Below, one piece after another: positions 1 through 11,304 of a stretch of 64,000 nucleotides of DNA. Every line of letters starts with the position of its first letter. Within the stretch, counting starts at the first letter, position 1. The notes beneath the pieces are model-generated. The model was not told where the DNA came from and ran no database searches. It worked only from the letters and a program-made list of their open reading frames with translations. This DNA comes from Archilochus colubris. Taxonomy: Eukaryota > Chordata > Aves > Apodiformes > Trochilidae. The translations under genes and the position numbers were made by a program. The stretch is taken from NCBI GenBank assembly GCA_023079485.1, contig CM041089.1:15905660-15969659 (forward strand). The letters are read 5' to 3'.

Positions 1-660
1 AAAGTATTTTAATAAATTAGTTATTTACTATTTATTAGTATTTTCTCCCTCCTTTAGAGGAGGGAAAAGTAAAACATGGAAATGCATGGAAACTTTCTGG
101 GCAGATTTGTGTTGGAAGAGTATCAGACAATTTCAGAATGTTGAGGCAACAGTGCTGTTATATGTAGAGAAGGTAAGACTTCATTTGGAGGCAGTTGGCA
201 GGGACCTTTCAGGCTGACAAAAGGTAAATATTCTTCTCTGAGTAGCAGGCAGGTGTCAGGAAAAACAGAGTCTGGGCTACTCTACTTGTAGGAGGATGTA
301 AAAAAATGAGAGTGCTTGGAGGAAACTGAGAAAAATTTCTGGAAGTATAGATACTGTCTCCTTTGAGGAAAGTCTGAAAAACTGTATTTAGTATGTTAAA
401 AGGAGGAAAAAAGTGTCAGGAGACATAATAAGTCTTCAAATGTGTCAACAGAGGCTGGGTAAGTGACAGTGATGCATTGGTCTTTACATCAGCTAGGAAG
501 AAAAGGATAAAAGTACTCCTAGATCTTGATGAAGAATCCTTAGGTTGAATCATAAAAAAAGAATAGTGCTGGACAGCAAAAAAACCTGTAGGAAATACCT
601 AGGAAAAATGTAGAATCATCAAATGCATTTTGAACTTGCTGATACACGTCTAGATAGCAG
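1..660 (+). other. Upstream CHID1 intron, unique sequence
   Basis: AT-rich sequence with only short, non-conserved reading frames. I recognise no repeat or exon here. By position it is the interior of the intron before the exon at 9958. Confidence 0.6.
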
Positions 661-678
661 GTGATGCACAACTGTGTG

Positions 679-1072
679 AGAGGAGAGAGGAGAGGAGAGG
701 GAGAGGAAGAGGGAGAGGAGAGGGAAGGGGGAGAGGAGAGGGAAGGGGAAGAGGGAGAGGAGGAGAGGAGAGGGAGAGGAGGAGAGGGAAGGGGGAGAGG
801 GAGGGGAGAGGGAGAGGAGAGGAAGAGGGAGAGGGAGAGGGAAGAGGGAGAGGAGAGGAGAGGGAAGGGGAGAGGGAGAGGAAGAGGAGAGGGAAGGGGG
901 AGAGGGAGAGGAGAGGAAGAGGAGAGGAAGAGGAGAGGAGAGGGAAGGGAAGAGGGAGAGGAGAGTGGAAGAGAGAAGAGAGAAGGAGAGGAGAGGAGAG
1001 GAGAGGAGAGGAGAGGAGAGGAGAGGAGAGGAGAGGAGAGGAGAGGAGAGGAGAGGAGAGAAAAAAGGGAGA
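679..1072 (+). repeat. Purine-only GA-rich tract ending in a (GGAGA)n array
   Basis: The + strand has only A and G from about 679 to 964. After one T at 965 it is again all purine to 1072. Most of the tract is an irregular mixture of GAGAGG, GGGAGAGG and GGAAGAGG units. From 985 to 1059 it becomes a regular pentanucleotide, about 15 copies of GGAGA. Open reading frames in it on both strands (Glu/Arg/Gly on +, Ser/Leu/Pro on -) are products of composition, not genes. Confidence 0.95.
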
Positions 1073-1304
1073 GCAGCATCTTGATGACTTCCTCTGGGTA
1101 GCAGAATTAGTGCTTCATGTTTTGTAGAAGGGTGCAAGGACTGAGCCAGTGGGAGAAAGAAGAGTGTGCTCTGCTGTCAAACTGCCTTCCTTCCTCTGTC
1201 CCAGGAACAAAGCAAGCATCCACAAATCTGTTTTTCCTCTGTTTCTCTTGAAGAGCTGTGAGCAGCTCCTGGTGGAAGGTGTACACTGAAGATGATGGCT
1301 TGCT

Positions 1305-1478
1305 TCACCAAAAGAGTGGTAAAGCATTGGAAGAGGTAGCCCAGCAAGGTGATGGAGTTGCCCTCCCTGGGGTACTTAAAAAAGACAGAAATGGGGCTTT
1401 TGGAGGTGGTTTCATGGTTAAGGTGGTGTATGGCTGATGGTTGGACTTGATGGTCCTTTCCATCCACAGTGATTCTCA
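1305..1478 (+). mobile_element. CR1 LINE 3' fragment, old, sense
   Basis: Diverged CR1 3' end on the + strand: it contains the GAGTGGTAAAGCATTGG, CAGCAAGGTGATGGAG and TTGGACTTGATGGTCC blocks in the usual order. No octamer tail is preserved cleanly. The element is heavily 5'-truncated, as is usual for CR1. Confidence 0.8.
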
Positions 1479-4400
1479 TACCTGCCATAGTTTCCCTCCC
1501 TCTGATTCTCATCCATAAACACTCAACCCTTTCATCACCAGAATCAAGCTCCAGACAGCAAAACCACTTCCTAACTTCCAGGGCTGCCCCTCTGCCTCTC
1601 CTTCCTTGCCTCTCCCTCCTGAAAAGTTTGTAGCCAACACTAAGCATACAGAATATGTTTGTGGGTTCACTACTCCAGCAGAAATGCTCTGTTTTACTCA
1701 GAAACATTCTTAGAAATGTTTTCTTAGGACTCATCAGTCTTCTTGTGAGTGTCCTGGACATACAGGCAGTGACAGCAATATTGAGAGTACAGTTACATAT
1801 CAAAAGAGTTTGAAATCTGACTCTGAACATAAAATTCAGCAGTGAAGAAGCATAGAAATGACTCTGAAGTGGGCTGTCTAGGCTAGCTGTCTGGCATAGT
1901 AGTTTTTATTGCTTATTATGCTTATTAGAGAACCTGTAAAGTATCTGTGACTTAGATCACAAGGTGCACCTTGAGATACAAGTTTATACTGAGGGGAGCA
2001 AAAAACTGAGAAGAAAATAACTACTGACTACATCTGAGTAACAGTTACTGGAGAAACATCCTCACATTGCAGTCAAACTATTGAATCATACTCAGTCATG
2101 ATCTTGGGCTTCTGGATTTTGTTTTTTGTTTCCCTGTATAAAGGCTTCAAGTATCTGTTTGTCAGTCACATCCCTTTTGAAACTGAGTTCTGTTAGCCAC
2201 AGTAAATCTGGTTGCTTGTTGACAGCTCTAAACTACATCTGCTCCCCTGGCCAGTGCCTTCCAGGTTCTGTACTGCTGTTAATTGGGCCAGCAGCTCACT
2301 ACAGCATCTGACTGCAGCCAGGAAAGGCTCAATCCATTTTATAGGGATGCAGAAAGGACTTGAGAAGGAACAGCTCTTCCCTTAGAAGTGACTTTAAGAC
2401 TGTACCTTAGTGTATAAAATCAGTGCACCCACAGTCAGCTTGCCCTGACCTGTGCTGAAGCAATTGTACACATCTGGCTTTGAATTGCCACAGAGGAGGA
2501 TCATTAAAATAATCTGTAGGTCAACTAATGATGATCAAAGAGAAGAAATACATTCCACTCTATGTCTGTGTTTATAGCCTTACCAATTCTGAGTCAGCTG
2601 CTGTAGTATCATTGTGATTTTGGAAAACTTCTGAACAAAACAAAAATTAAGGAAAAAAACCCCCAACACAACGAGCATTTTAATCTTTGCAGTTTTTGGT
2701 GTTAGAGTTTTTAAATTAGGCTTATATGCTCCAGGGTTCAAGCTTGTTTTGCATGATGTTCTGCTAGTGGAGCCTGGCTTGTCTGGGCATTGAGCCCAGG
2801 CATGAAAGTCACCAGAATAGTTTGAAAATCAGGAGAAGCAAATGGTGATACAGTGGGTGCTCATTTCTGCATAGTCTTGCTTAAATAACTCCTCTGATGA
2901 AGCAACATGGCAGGAACAGCACTAGAGGAGGGCAGTGAACTTCTCCAAACACAGCAACAGTAATTACAGTGACCAGTATTTCTTCTTTGATACTCATTGG
3001 GGTTTTTTTGTCAAACAGGTGAATTTCTTCTGTTGGCTTAAGAGTTTCAGATAGAAATTCTTAAGTCACTTGAAATGTCCAGTGGCTGTGGTGCTGGCAT
3101 GCCTCAGATGTGAGGACAGCAATTTTCAGGCTCATTTGTTGTCCCTGGGTGTCTGCTGGGATTTTTCTGCTTTCTTTTCAGGACATCTAATTGTTGGCAT
3201 GTTTCTCCTGCTTGACTTCTGTCACTGCTGTAAACCAGATGGGCTACAAGTAATTAGTCTGGCTTCATGAAGACTGTGTAGGCTACTGCATCCATCCCAC
3301 AGATCCCATCCCACGTTTCTCCCTGTTTGGAGAGCACAGGCAGCAGCTGGGATGGGGATATGTACAGCAAGAGAGTGCCAGCCCTGTGTTCTGCTACACT
3401 TCTTTTGGTATGGTAATACCATTTTGTTTCCTGATAAAACGACAGTAAGTTTTCCCTTTTCAGTTTGTTATCATTCCCCTAGTGGTAGGAAACACTCATT
3501 TGGTGTGAAGTAACCACTCCCAGGGCTTTCATCTGGTGAATCTGTAGCACTAGGTTACAGTTTCCTTGCTTGTCAAGCTGCTTAGGTTTTGTAGTTGTTT
3601 ATAAATGCTTCTCCTCATCTAATCTGAGAATTTGGTAAAGAGATTCTTGCCATTAAGTGAACGTGGGCAGTAGTGCTAATGAGATCAGCCAGGTTTCTGT
3701 TTGTAGGGTGCACTTGGTAGAGGTATTTTTCATTTGGAAATTGTGATCTGTGGGTAGCTGGAACTCCCAGTCTTTGTAGGCATCTGAATTTTATCCCTGC
3801 TATCAGAAAATCAGAGCAGCAGCCAAGGGCAGTGCACAAACAGGGTTCCAGGTTTTTATTTCTGAATTCAAGCTACTGCTCTGCATGGAAGAGGATAGTA
3901 TTAAAGGTGTGTCATCCAAAGACAAAATAAACTGTAGCTATATGGCTTTTGATAGAAGTTTATGTAATAAGCTCACAAAATCTACCAATGAAGGAATGTT
4001 ATTACAGTTATTACAGCCTACCTGCACCATTAGAAGGTTCTCCCTCATGTCTACTCCTAGTTACCTTGGGTTATTCAGGATGTCCCAACTCATTAGAATC
4101 TAAATGCTAAATTGTCTTCTTTCCATTTAAATTTCCCTTTTTTTAAGTTATTCCTTCTTTCATATTTTTATCTCTTGGGGTGCAGCTTCTCTGACTAATT
4201 AACACTAAGGTAGTCTTTCATATTATATGAGCCCAAAACCAATGTGGACACCCCATTAAGATGGGGTTTAGTTGGGAGTCAGAGGAACCTCCTGCTTCTG
4301 TCTCTGCCTTTATCTGTCCAGACACTTCCAGTGTGTGAAACTGGGAGAGTGTTCTAAGAGTAGAACCAGATGAAAAGCCATGGCTGGAAGAGTCTCTGTG

Positions 4401-6584
4401 ATTGTACTGGTTTCAGGGAGTTGCCTTCAGTTTGGTTTTAATTTCTATTTTAAGAGGAATGTGACTTTTATACATAGTGTAAAAAAAGGAAGAAACTTAC
4501 ACTAAGTGGAAATTTTTGTTATTTGTTTCTCCTGCAACAGGCTGAGCTTAACACCATGGCTCAGTGGACTGACATCTTTGGATTTGCACTGTACAGTCCC
4601 TGGTTTCTCATTCTGATCTGGGCCTGTGGGCCACAAACTCAGATACTGTGTTTAAGCTCTGGTTCACCTGAGCTTTGATTCGTATCATTGCAAGCAATTC
4701 TTCAGCTTTTGCTGGTTTTTCTCCTTAGGAAGGAGATAGAGAAAATGAATGCTGCATTCCAAATGCTCGTGAGGGTATTTGAATATGAAGCACTTGGATT
4801 TTCTGGAATGCTTAATGAGCACCATGGGCCTTGACATGTTCCAAGGGTGTGCTCACCAGGGGAGAAGGGTCAGAGAAGGATTCCATGCTGTGCTTTTTGA
4901 AATCTGTGCTCAACTGCATGGAACTCAGGCCCCATGAAATCTATTTTCATCTGTCTGAGAATGTCTCTCTCTTGCTTAATCATTCAGTAGGGTCACATTC
5001 CTTTTTTGACAGCAAGGATTAGAGCTGTAATAATTGTGAATGGCTTTGAACAGTCCTGTCAAGTCAAGGTTTTATTGTTGACTTTCCTGCTGCATCCTGT
5101 ACTATTGCAGACAGACCTCAGATCTATTTTTAACAGAATTTCTGAGGAAACAAAGTCTGTAAGCTTTATCTCTTCCATTCCTAATCTCTGCAAAGGCTAT
5201 TTTAGCATTTAACCACTTTCAAACAAAGCTGACATAAACACAGAGCTTTAACAGTCAGGTCCCTGCCACTTCATGAAAACAGGGAGCTGGACAGATGAAG
5301 ATGACCCCTCTTTTTTCCCCCAAGACCCAGCAGTGAGAGGGCACTGTAAATGGAATATGTACAAGACACCAGAGAATCCAGTCCTAAAACATCCACAGAA
5401 AGCAGGATCCATGAGGAGCTCTTGTCTAAACACTGATGTGGACAATTGCTTCAGTGAGCTGTCATTTTACAGGGTTTTGGGGAATCTAAAGAGAGGTGGG
5501 GTAGCTACAGAAGTGCCAAGAGGATTTTTCCTGAAAAGAAAATGGTTTCAGCCTTAACTTGTTTGTGCATTTGAATGCTTTATTACCATTGCCTGTAGCT
5601 GGGTGATTGTACAAGGTAAAGGTTTTTAGCTCTTTCTCCTATCTGCTGTAGAAGAGACTGGATGCAGGAAGAAATGGTGAATTTCTGTGATTGTGCATTA
5701 ACTAAATTCAATGATCTGTGTTCATGAAATGCAGTAGCACTGTACTTTAGCACAGCTAACAGCAAGGGGCTATAAGAACCAGTATCTGATGGTGTAGAAG
5801 GATGGGAGAAGGGAAGATTTGCAAATAGTTGCTTTTCAGGGAAAACAGAGGATTATACAAAACAAGAAAATCAAGTCATTACTGAGAAGATGATTTCTGA
5901 AATAGGTATATACAGGAAACAGAAAATCAATCAGGTTTCCAGTGAGAAGGAATATTCAAAGATGTGAGGAAACAGAAAGCTTCTCTCCTAGAAGGGAGGG
6001 AGAAGGTAAAGTAACCAAACAAAAAAACAGTTCTGACTTGCAGGGAGTATAGCAGTCAGTTACAAGACCATTTTTTCCCTTCTTCTTTCATTTGGAGAGT
6101 AATCATAGTGAGACAAGTAGTAATTGAGAATGTAGATTCATTTGAAAGTAAATGAAAGTGGCTTGCATGGTTGAAGTATTTTTCCAGTCTCTCAATATGA
6201 AAGACTATAATGTCAAAACTGGATAGAAATAGTTATCAGTGAAGCAGTAATGGGAATTTTGATAGATATGACCATATGCTATTTGCAGGATTCAGGCAAT
6301 AGACATTCTAGGCTATAAAACAAGCTCCCCTGCACTTACTTGAGAGCTGAAAAGATAGAGTGGTAGAAAGGCACTGTGATACTCAGTGTGTACAGAAATA
6401 GCAAGGAAGACGGGTGATTTCTTCTTCTCTGTCAGTGTTGTTCCCCTGTTCTGGGTGCTGGTTGGTAAGAAGCCCAAGAGGAGCTGGCAGAGTGTACTGA
6501 AACCTGGGAATGGTTGGAGGCTGCTTTGGGCACAGTGCCCACAGGATGATTCATTTCTCTCTTCTTAGAGACCTCCAGGAGTGG
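1479..6584 (+). other. Upstream CHID1 intron, unique sequence
   Basis: About 5.1 kb with no recognised repeat, exon or RNA gene. Reading frames are all under 100 codons and look random. I looked for the preceding CHID1 exon (wording like VIPPAITPG) and did not find it. Confidence 0.55.
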
Positions 6585-7463
6585 GGACAGCAAAGCTGCC
6601 ATGCTAGACTTCCAAAAGGCAAATCTAAACTTGTTTAGTAGCCTGATTGCCAGAATCCCTTGGGAATAAGTTCTGGAGGGTCTAGGAGCCCAGGAAGGTT
6701 GGAGACTCCTCAAGAAGGAAGCCATCCCCAAGTCCTGTAAGGCAAGCTGGAGGCACACAAGTCCAGCCTGGCTGGAGAGGATGCTTTGCCTGGCACCCAG
6801 GGAGAAAAAAGTGTTTGTATTTCTATGTAGGGAGAGAATTAGAAGGTCCGTAGCCCAGGTATAAGTGATCCTTGCCTCAGTGGAAAAGGACAAGAGAAGT
6901 TTCTGTAAATACACAGAACAGGTGGGCAAGGAAGCAAACAGCATCCTGGGCTGTGTCAGGATCAGGGGGTGATCTTACCCTGTGCTGAACACCTCCTGTG
7001 CTGTCTGCAGTTTGGGGCAGCACTGCACAGGAAGGCCATGGGATGCTGAGAGGGGTCTGGAGAAGAGGTGAGAGGAGGAGAGGCAGAAGGAGCTGGGGCT
7101 GTCCAGCCTGGAGAGGAGGAGGCTGAGGGGAGACCTCATTGCTCTGAGAGCTCCCTGAAAGGAGCCTGGAGTGAGGGGGGTGTTTGTTGGGCTCTGCTCC
7201 CCAGGGACCTAGTGACAGGACAAGAGGAGATGGGTTCCAGTTGCACCAGGGTGGGATCAGGTGGGACATTAGGAAAAATTTCTTTCCTGTAAGAGTGGTG
7301 AAACACTGGAACAGACTGCCCAGGGAGGTGGTGGTGTCACCATCCCTGGGGGTATGCGGGGCTTTGGGAGGTGATACAGTTGTTAGGGTTGTGTAGGGCT
7401 GAGGGTTGGACTCAGTGGTCCTGAAGGTCCTCTCCAACCTTGCTGATCCTCTGATTCTATAAT
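6585..7463 (+). mobile_element. CR1 LINE, internally deleted, sense
   Basis: Two CR1 ORF2 segments are joined on the + strand. 6585 to about 6915 matches the linker between the endonuclease and reverse-transcriptase domains (NLFSSLIARIPWE, LLKKEA, REKIRR-like wording, with stops). From about 6919 it matches the extreme C-terminal ORF2 region and 3' UTR (VGKEANSILG, then LRGDLI-like and NRLPREVV). The RT domain that should lie between is missing. The 3' end at about 7463 has a degenerate TCTGATTCTAT tail. Confidence 0.82.
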
Positions 7464-9957
7464 TTCAGTATATTTTTAGGCCAGGATGAGCAGCTTTCTT
7501 TAAACAGTGGATTTCTCTTTTATTCAGTGTTCAACTTCACTCTTTTAACAAATACATTTGTTAGACTCCAATGAGTTGTAATTTTGAACTCTCTTGCAGT
7601 CAACTCAGAGGAAATGAAGTAGCTCAAAGATCAGGGTTCATTCCACACACAGAGACTTCTCAGATGTATTTAAAAAATTTATTTTCCTGTTATTCATGTC
7701 CATACACCCAACTTTTGTACCTTCACATTTGTCATGTTGATAGTGAGATGAAATCCCCAAGATTGTAGTCATCTGACAATTTAATACCAAGCTGTCTTTG
7801 ATATGTATACTGTAGAGTTCCAATAAGTGATGATTAAATCTCCACCACCTCACAGAGTGTCTTGGAAGAGGTGTTCATGGCTCAGAAGAAAGAGCATTGG
7901 CCACTAGCTGAGACTTGAGAGCTTTCATTCTCAAACTTTGTGTTTCCTGTGGCAAGTCTGACTTCCTTTCTACTGTTTTTTCAGTAATGTAGACCAACAA
8001 GCACACCTGTCCTTGAATTAGGCTTATTAATTGTCAGAATTATGAATTAAATATCAGAATGATTGGAGTACCTCAGGTAAGAAGCATAACAGCTGTTGAA
8101 AACACTCAATATTTATCCTTGGGTGCAAATTTTCTTGACTGAGAACAATTCCCAAGGCATGAATCCAATGGTCCTGGGTTTGTTGGACAGTTTCCCAAAG
8201 AGCTTGTCTGGAGCAGAATTGTTTGGTGCTGCTGTTTGAGCTGGTGAGTGGTGCTTGTGTTCTGTGCTGAGTGGTGGTGTTATAACACTGCCCAGGAACA
8301 GAAAAATCCTGCTCAGTGCTGCTGGGGTTGTTCCAAGTTAAAAATTTAAGACCTTGCTCCTCAGGTGTTTAAGTTACAGCTTTGCTTTGGAGAAAATGAT
8401 GACAAAATCCAGTTTCCATTTCAAGCTGGGGTGTTTTGTTGTGAGGTTCTGGGGATGGATTTTTTGTTTCCTTTGGGTTTGTTGTTTTTTGTGGTGTTTT
8501 TTTTTTTAATTCACTGATGCTGTACATGAGAAATGGATGTTGATGGCAAGCTAAGTATATAAATCTCATTGAAGTACTACCCAGCTTAATCTATAAAACA
8601 AGCCAACTTGCCCTGCTATCTAATACACATTATAATTGCTTTTTATGCTTTTCCCTTCATGAGTAATCACAATTTACTGAAAATGTGTTTTGCTGAAGTT
8701 TGTGTTGGGGAATTGTTTTGCCTGCAGACATTACAGTTGCCATGATGGTGTTTCAGAGATGTTCTCAATTTTCTTTATTCCTGTAGAACAGCTGTACCTT
8801 GCAATTGCAAGCAGATAACTGTCCAGACACTGAGGTCCACCAAAGCTCCAGAAGGGAAGATTTGTTTTAATTTCTTAAAACCCCAGAAGGGAAGGGATGG
8901 GATTTCTCCTTAATATATCACAGGGGCTGAAAACTTGAGGCTTCCAGAAGACCACTGTGCTTCATGCAAATTACAGCTCCATAATCCAGTAGGTTTGGTC
9001 AGATCCTGGCTTGCAGATGCCATTCCTGCTTTGCTCCCTTGTAACATGGCAGGCATGTGAAATGATTTGGCATGCCACACTTTGTAACCTGGGCTGTAAA
9101 CCTCTTTTCTGCTATGGTGGAACAGAAAGTGTCCTTCTAAACTGGAAAATGAGCACTCTGGTGATCCCCTCAGCACATGCTGGTGGCTGGAGAATTTCCA
9201 CACTGATCCAAAAGTTAAAAGGGTCAAGAAAAGTGATTTTTCAGTTTATTACTTGCAGCTGTCACTGAGCATCTTTTTGGTTCTTACATTTAAGGTGGTT
9301 TTAATGTGGGCCTTGTCTAGATGAGGGCTGCACGTTGGTGTCTGGATAAAAGAGCTGTTCCTGGTAATAACTGGGAAGGTCTGGATTCATTCTCTACTCT
9401 CTAGAGGAATCTTGTACAATCCTCCAAGTTTGCCTCTGGCAGGGTAATACCACAGAGTTTGTAGCCGTTAAATCACCTTTTGGTTTTGTTTTATTTTATA
9501 TTGTCCCTCTATGAGCCTCAACTCTCCCAGGCTTTCCAGGACAATATGCTGCTTCTCTACCTGTCTGTCTCATCTTCACATGCTTCAGAGACTTCTGGCT
9601 GAGCACATGGTTCTCCTGGCAGTAGTTCCTCCTTTTTAATTCAGTCCCATGTTTGCAATGTGATTAATGCTGCCTTATGTTCCCTGTTGTGCTATCTGTG
9701 CTGCTAGCTGGAAGTTACAGATTCTGTTTGAAACAGATGCAATGTTTTCAGGCAGTTTGTGTGCATTGGTTGTTCCTGAGCTGAATGGTTGAAGGAAACC
9801 AGTAATCTCTCTGAGCCCAAAACTGCCAAAAACAACCCCCCCCTCCCCTTTGAAGCTCAGGTAGATAGTAACCCAGTACTAGATTCTGTAAATGAGGGAG
9901 AAGATGGAAGTAAGAATTGTGTCCCAATTGTTTCTTTGTTTTGCTTTGTTTTAAAAG
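7464..9957 (+). other. Upstream CHID1 intron, unique sequence to the acceptor at 9957
   Basis: No recognised repeat, gene or RNA. The last 60 bases become T-rich and form the acceptor tract of the exon at 9958. Confidence 0.55.
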
Positions 9958-10059
9958 GACTAACCAGCCAGGAATGTTCACAAAGAAAGAGTTTGGGGAG
10001 TTGGCCTCAGCAGTAGACAGCTTCAGTCTCATGACCTATGACTACTCATCACCCCACCG
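9958..10059 (+). CDS. CHID1: CHID1 internal exon (GH18 beta-6 region, LMTYDYS)
   Basis: This 102-bp exon encodes 33 full codons beginning T-N-Q-P-G-M-F-T-K-K-E-F and ending S-L-M-T-Y-D-Y-S-S-P-H. The MTYD tetrad is the conserved GH18 strand-6 motif, and the flanking wording (GMFTxKEF, DxFSLMTYDYS) is that of vertebrate CHID1. The acceptor is a pyrimidine-rich tract ending TTTTAAAAG at 9957, with a purine run before the AG, so it looks rather weak. The donor is GTGAGT at 10060. The first base completes a split Gly codon and the last two bases (CG) start an Arg codon finished in the next exon, so both junctions are phase 2. The length is a multiple of three. The exon before it is not in the window. 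Confidence 0.94.
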
Positions 10060-11148
10060 GTGAGTCTCTGGCTAGCAGCAGGGAAAGGTGGGTGCTGGAA
10101 CTGATTGCCAGGTAAAGCACTATGGAATCTGTACTCTGAGCTCATTTTTAAGTGTGGTTTAATTGTATCAGATGCTAAAGTTTTGGATTGGTAATTTTTT
10201 GGTGAGGTGATTTTTGAACAAGCTGGTACCTGAGGGATGGTTTAACAGCAATGTGTATTTGGCACTCAGATGCTGTGAAAAGCTTTGTACTCAAGCTAAA
10301 AAATTATCCTCTTACTAGTGACACTTCTTCCCAGGCCAAGTTCTTTTGATTTTTATTTAGTACTGTTCTGCAAGATAGGTACATGAATAACCTAATACAT
10401 ACCAATATAAAAAAAAAAATCAGCTTTAAAACACATTTGACAACTCATTTACTTCATCTTGGGGTATCAGACTGCCTTTTGGCAGCACTGTTAATCACAG
10501 AATCATCATGGTTGGAAACGACCTTCAAGATCATTGAGTCCAACTCTCAGCCCTACACCACCTCAGCCACTAAATCACCTCCCAAAGCCCCACATCCCCC
10601 TGGTTTCTGAATTCTCCCAGGGATGGTGACTCCACCACCTCCCTGGGCAGTCTGTTCCAGTGCTTCACCACTCTTAAAGTAATGAAACAATCACTGAAAC
10701 CTTTCTTGCTTACAGGGTACTAATTTTATAGTTCTCTCTGTAAGTGCAAGGGTGATTTTATCCCAGTATGTTGTGCCTTTTACAGCCAAAACATCAAGGA
10801 TGGTATTGGAAAACAACTGAAGCCACACAGAGACTTAAATTGTCCTATGGCTGTTGTGTCAGAGAAAATGTGCTAGGAGGAAACTTTCTGAACCACTCTA
10901 AGAATTTTTTTGTCTCTTCACCTTAGGAATGAATCAATAGTGAAGAGGGGGGGAAGTCTGTTTTGTGCATCAGTACTTTAACCACTAAAGAATGTGCATT
11001 TAACTCTCAGAGAATTTTTGGTTAACCTTCACTGATGTTTATGTGCCATAGTTTGCTCTTTACAATTACACTGGTCCAAAAGAGAAGGCTGAGATTGATG
11101 ACTCTGTGGGGTTTTTGACAACCTCTTTGGTTTTTCCTAACTTGACAG
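10060..11148 (+). other. CHID1: CHID1 intron of 1,089 bp
   Basis: GT-AG intron, GTGAGT to TTGACAG, phase 2. Apart from the CR1 copy at 10493-10682 nothing is recognised. Confidence 0.9.
10493..10682 (-). mobile_element. CR1 LINE 3' fragment, antisense
   Basis: The reverse-complemented CR1 3' end starts with the ATCACAGAATCAT tail, followed by GGTTGGAAACGACC, GAGTCCAACTCTCAGCCC and CTCCCTGGGCAGTCTGTTCCA. It is 5'-truncated to about 190 bp. Confidence 0.88.
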
Positions 11149-11304
11149 ACCTGGTCCCAATTCCCCTCTCCCGTGGGTACGAGCCTGTGTTCAAGCACTG
11201 GATCCTGATTCAAAATGGAGGAAGAAAATACTTCTGGGCTTGAATTTCTATGGCATGGACTATTCTGCTTTGGGAGCCTCTGGTGAGGCAGTCATTGGTA
11301 GCAG
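11149..11304 (+). CDS. CHID1: CHID1 internal exon (GH18 beta-7 region, LLGLNFYGMDY)
   Basis: This 156-bp exon encodes 51 full codons from P-G-P-N-S-P-L-P-W-V-R-A-C-V-Q to G-E-A-V-I-G-S. It carries the CHID1-typical LDPxSKWRxKILLGLNFYGMDY stretch, which corresponds to the GxxxYG strand-7 region of GH18 barrels. The acceptor is CTTGACAG at 11148 and the donor GTAAGA at 11305. Both junctions are phase 2 and the exon length is divisible by three. The linker after GMDY (SALGASGEAVIGS) differs from the mammalian wording as I know it but has the same length. The next intron is 47.7 kb long, so this exon and its downstream partner are linked by family recognition and frame rather than by closeness. 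Confidence 0.95.

Noticed and set aside
540..1137. Frames of 146-179 aa over the GA tract
   Set aside because: Same reason: compositional, no splice or family signal.
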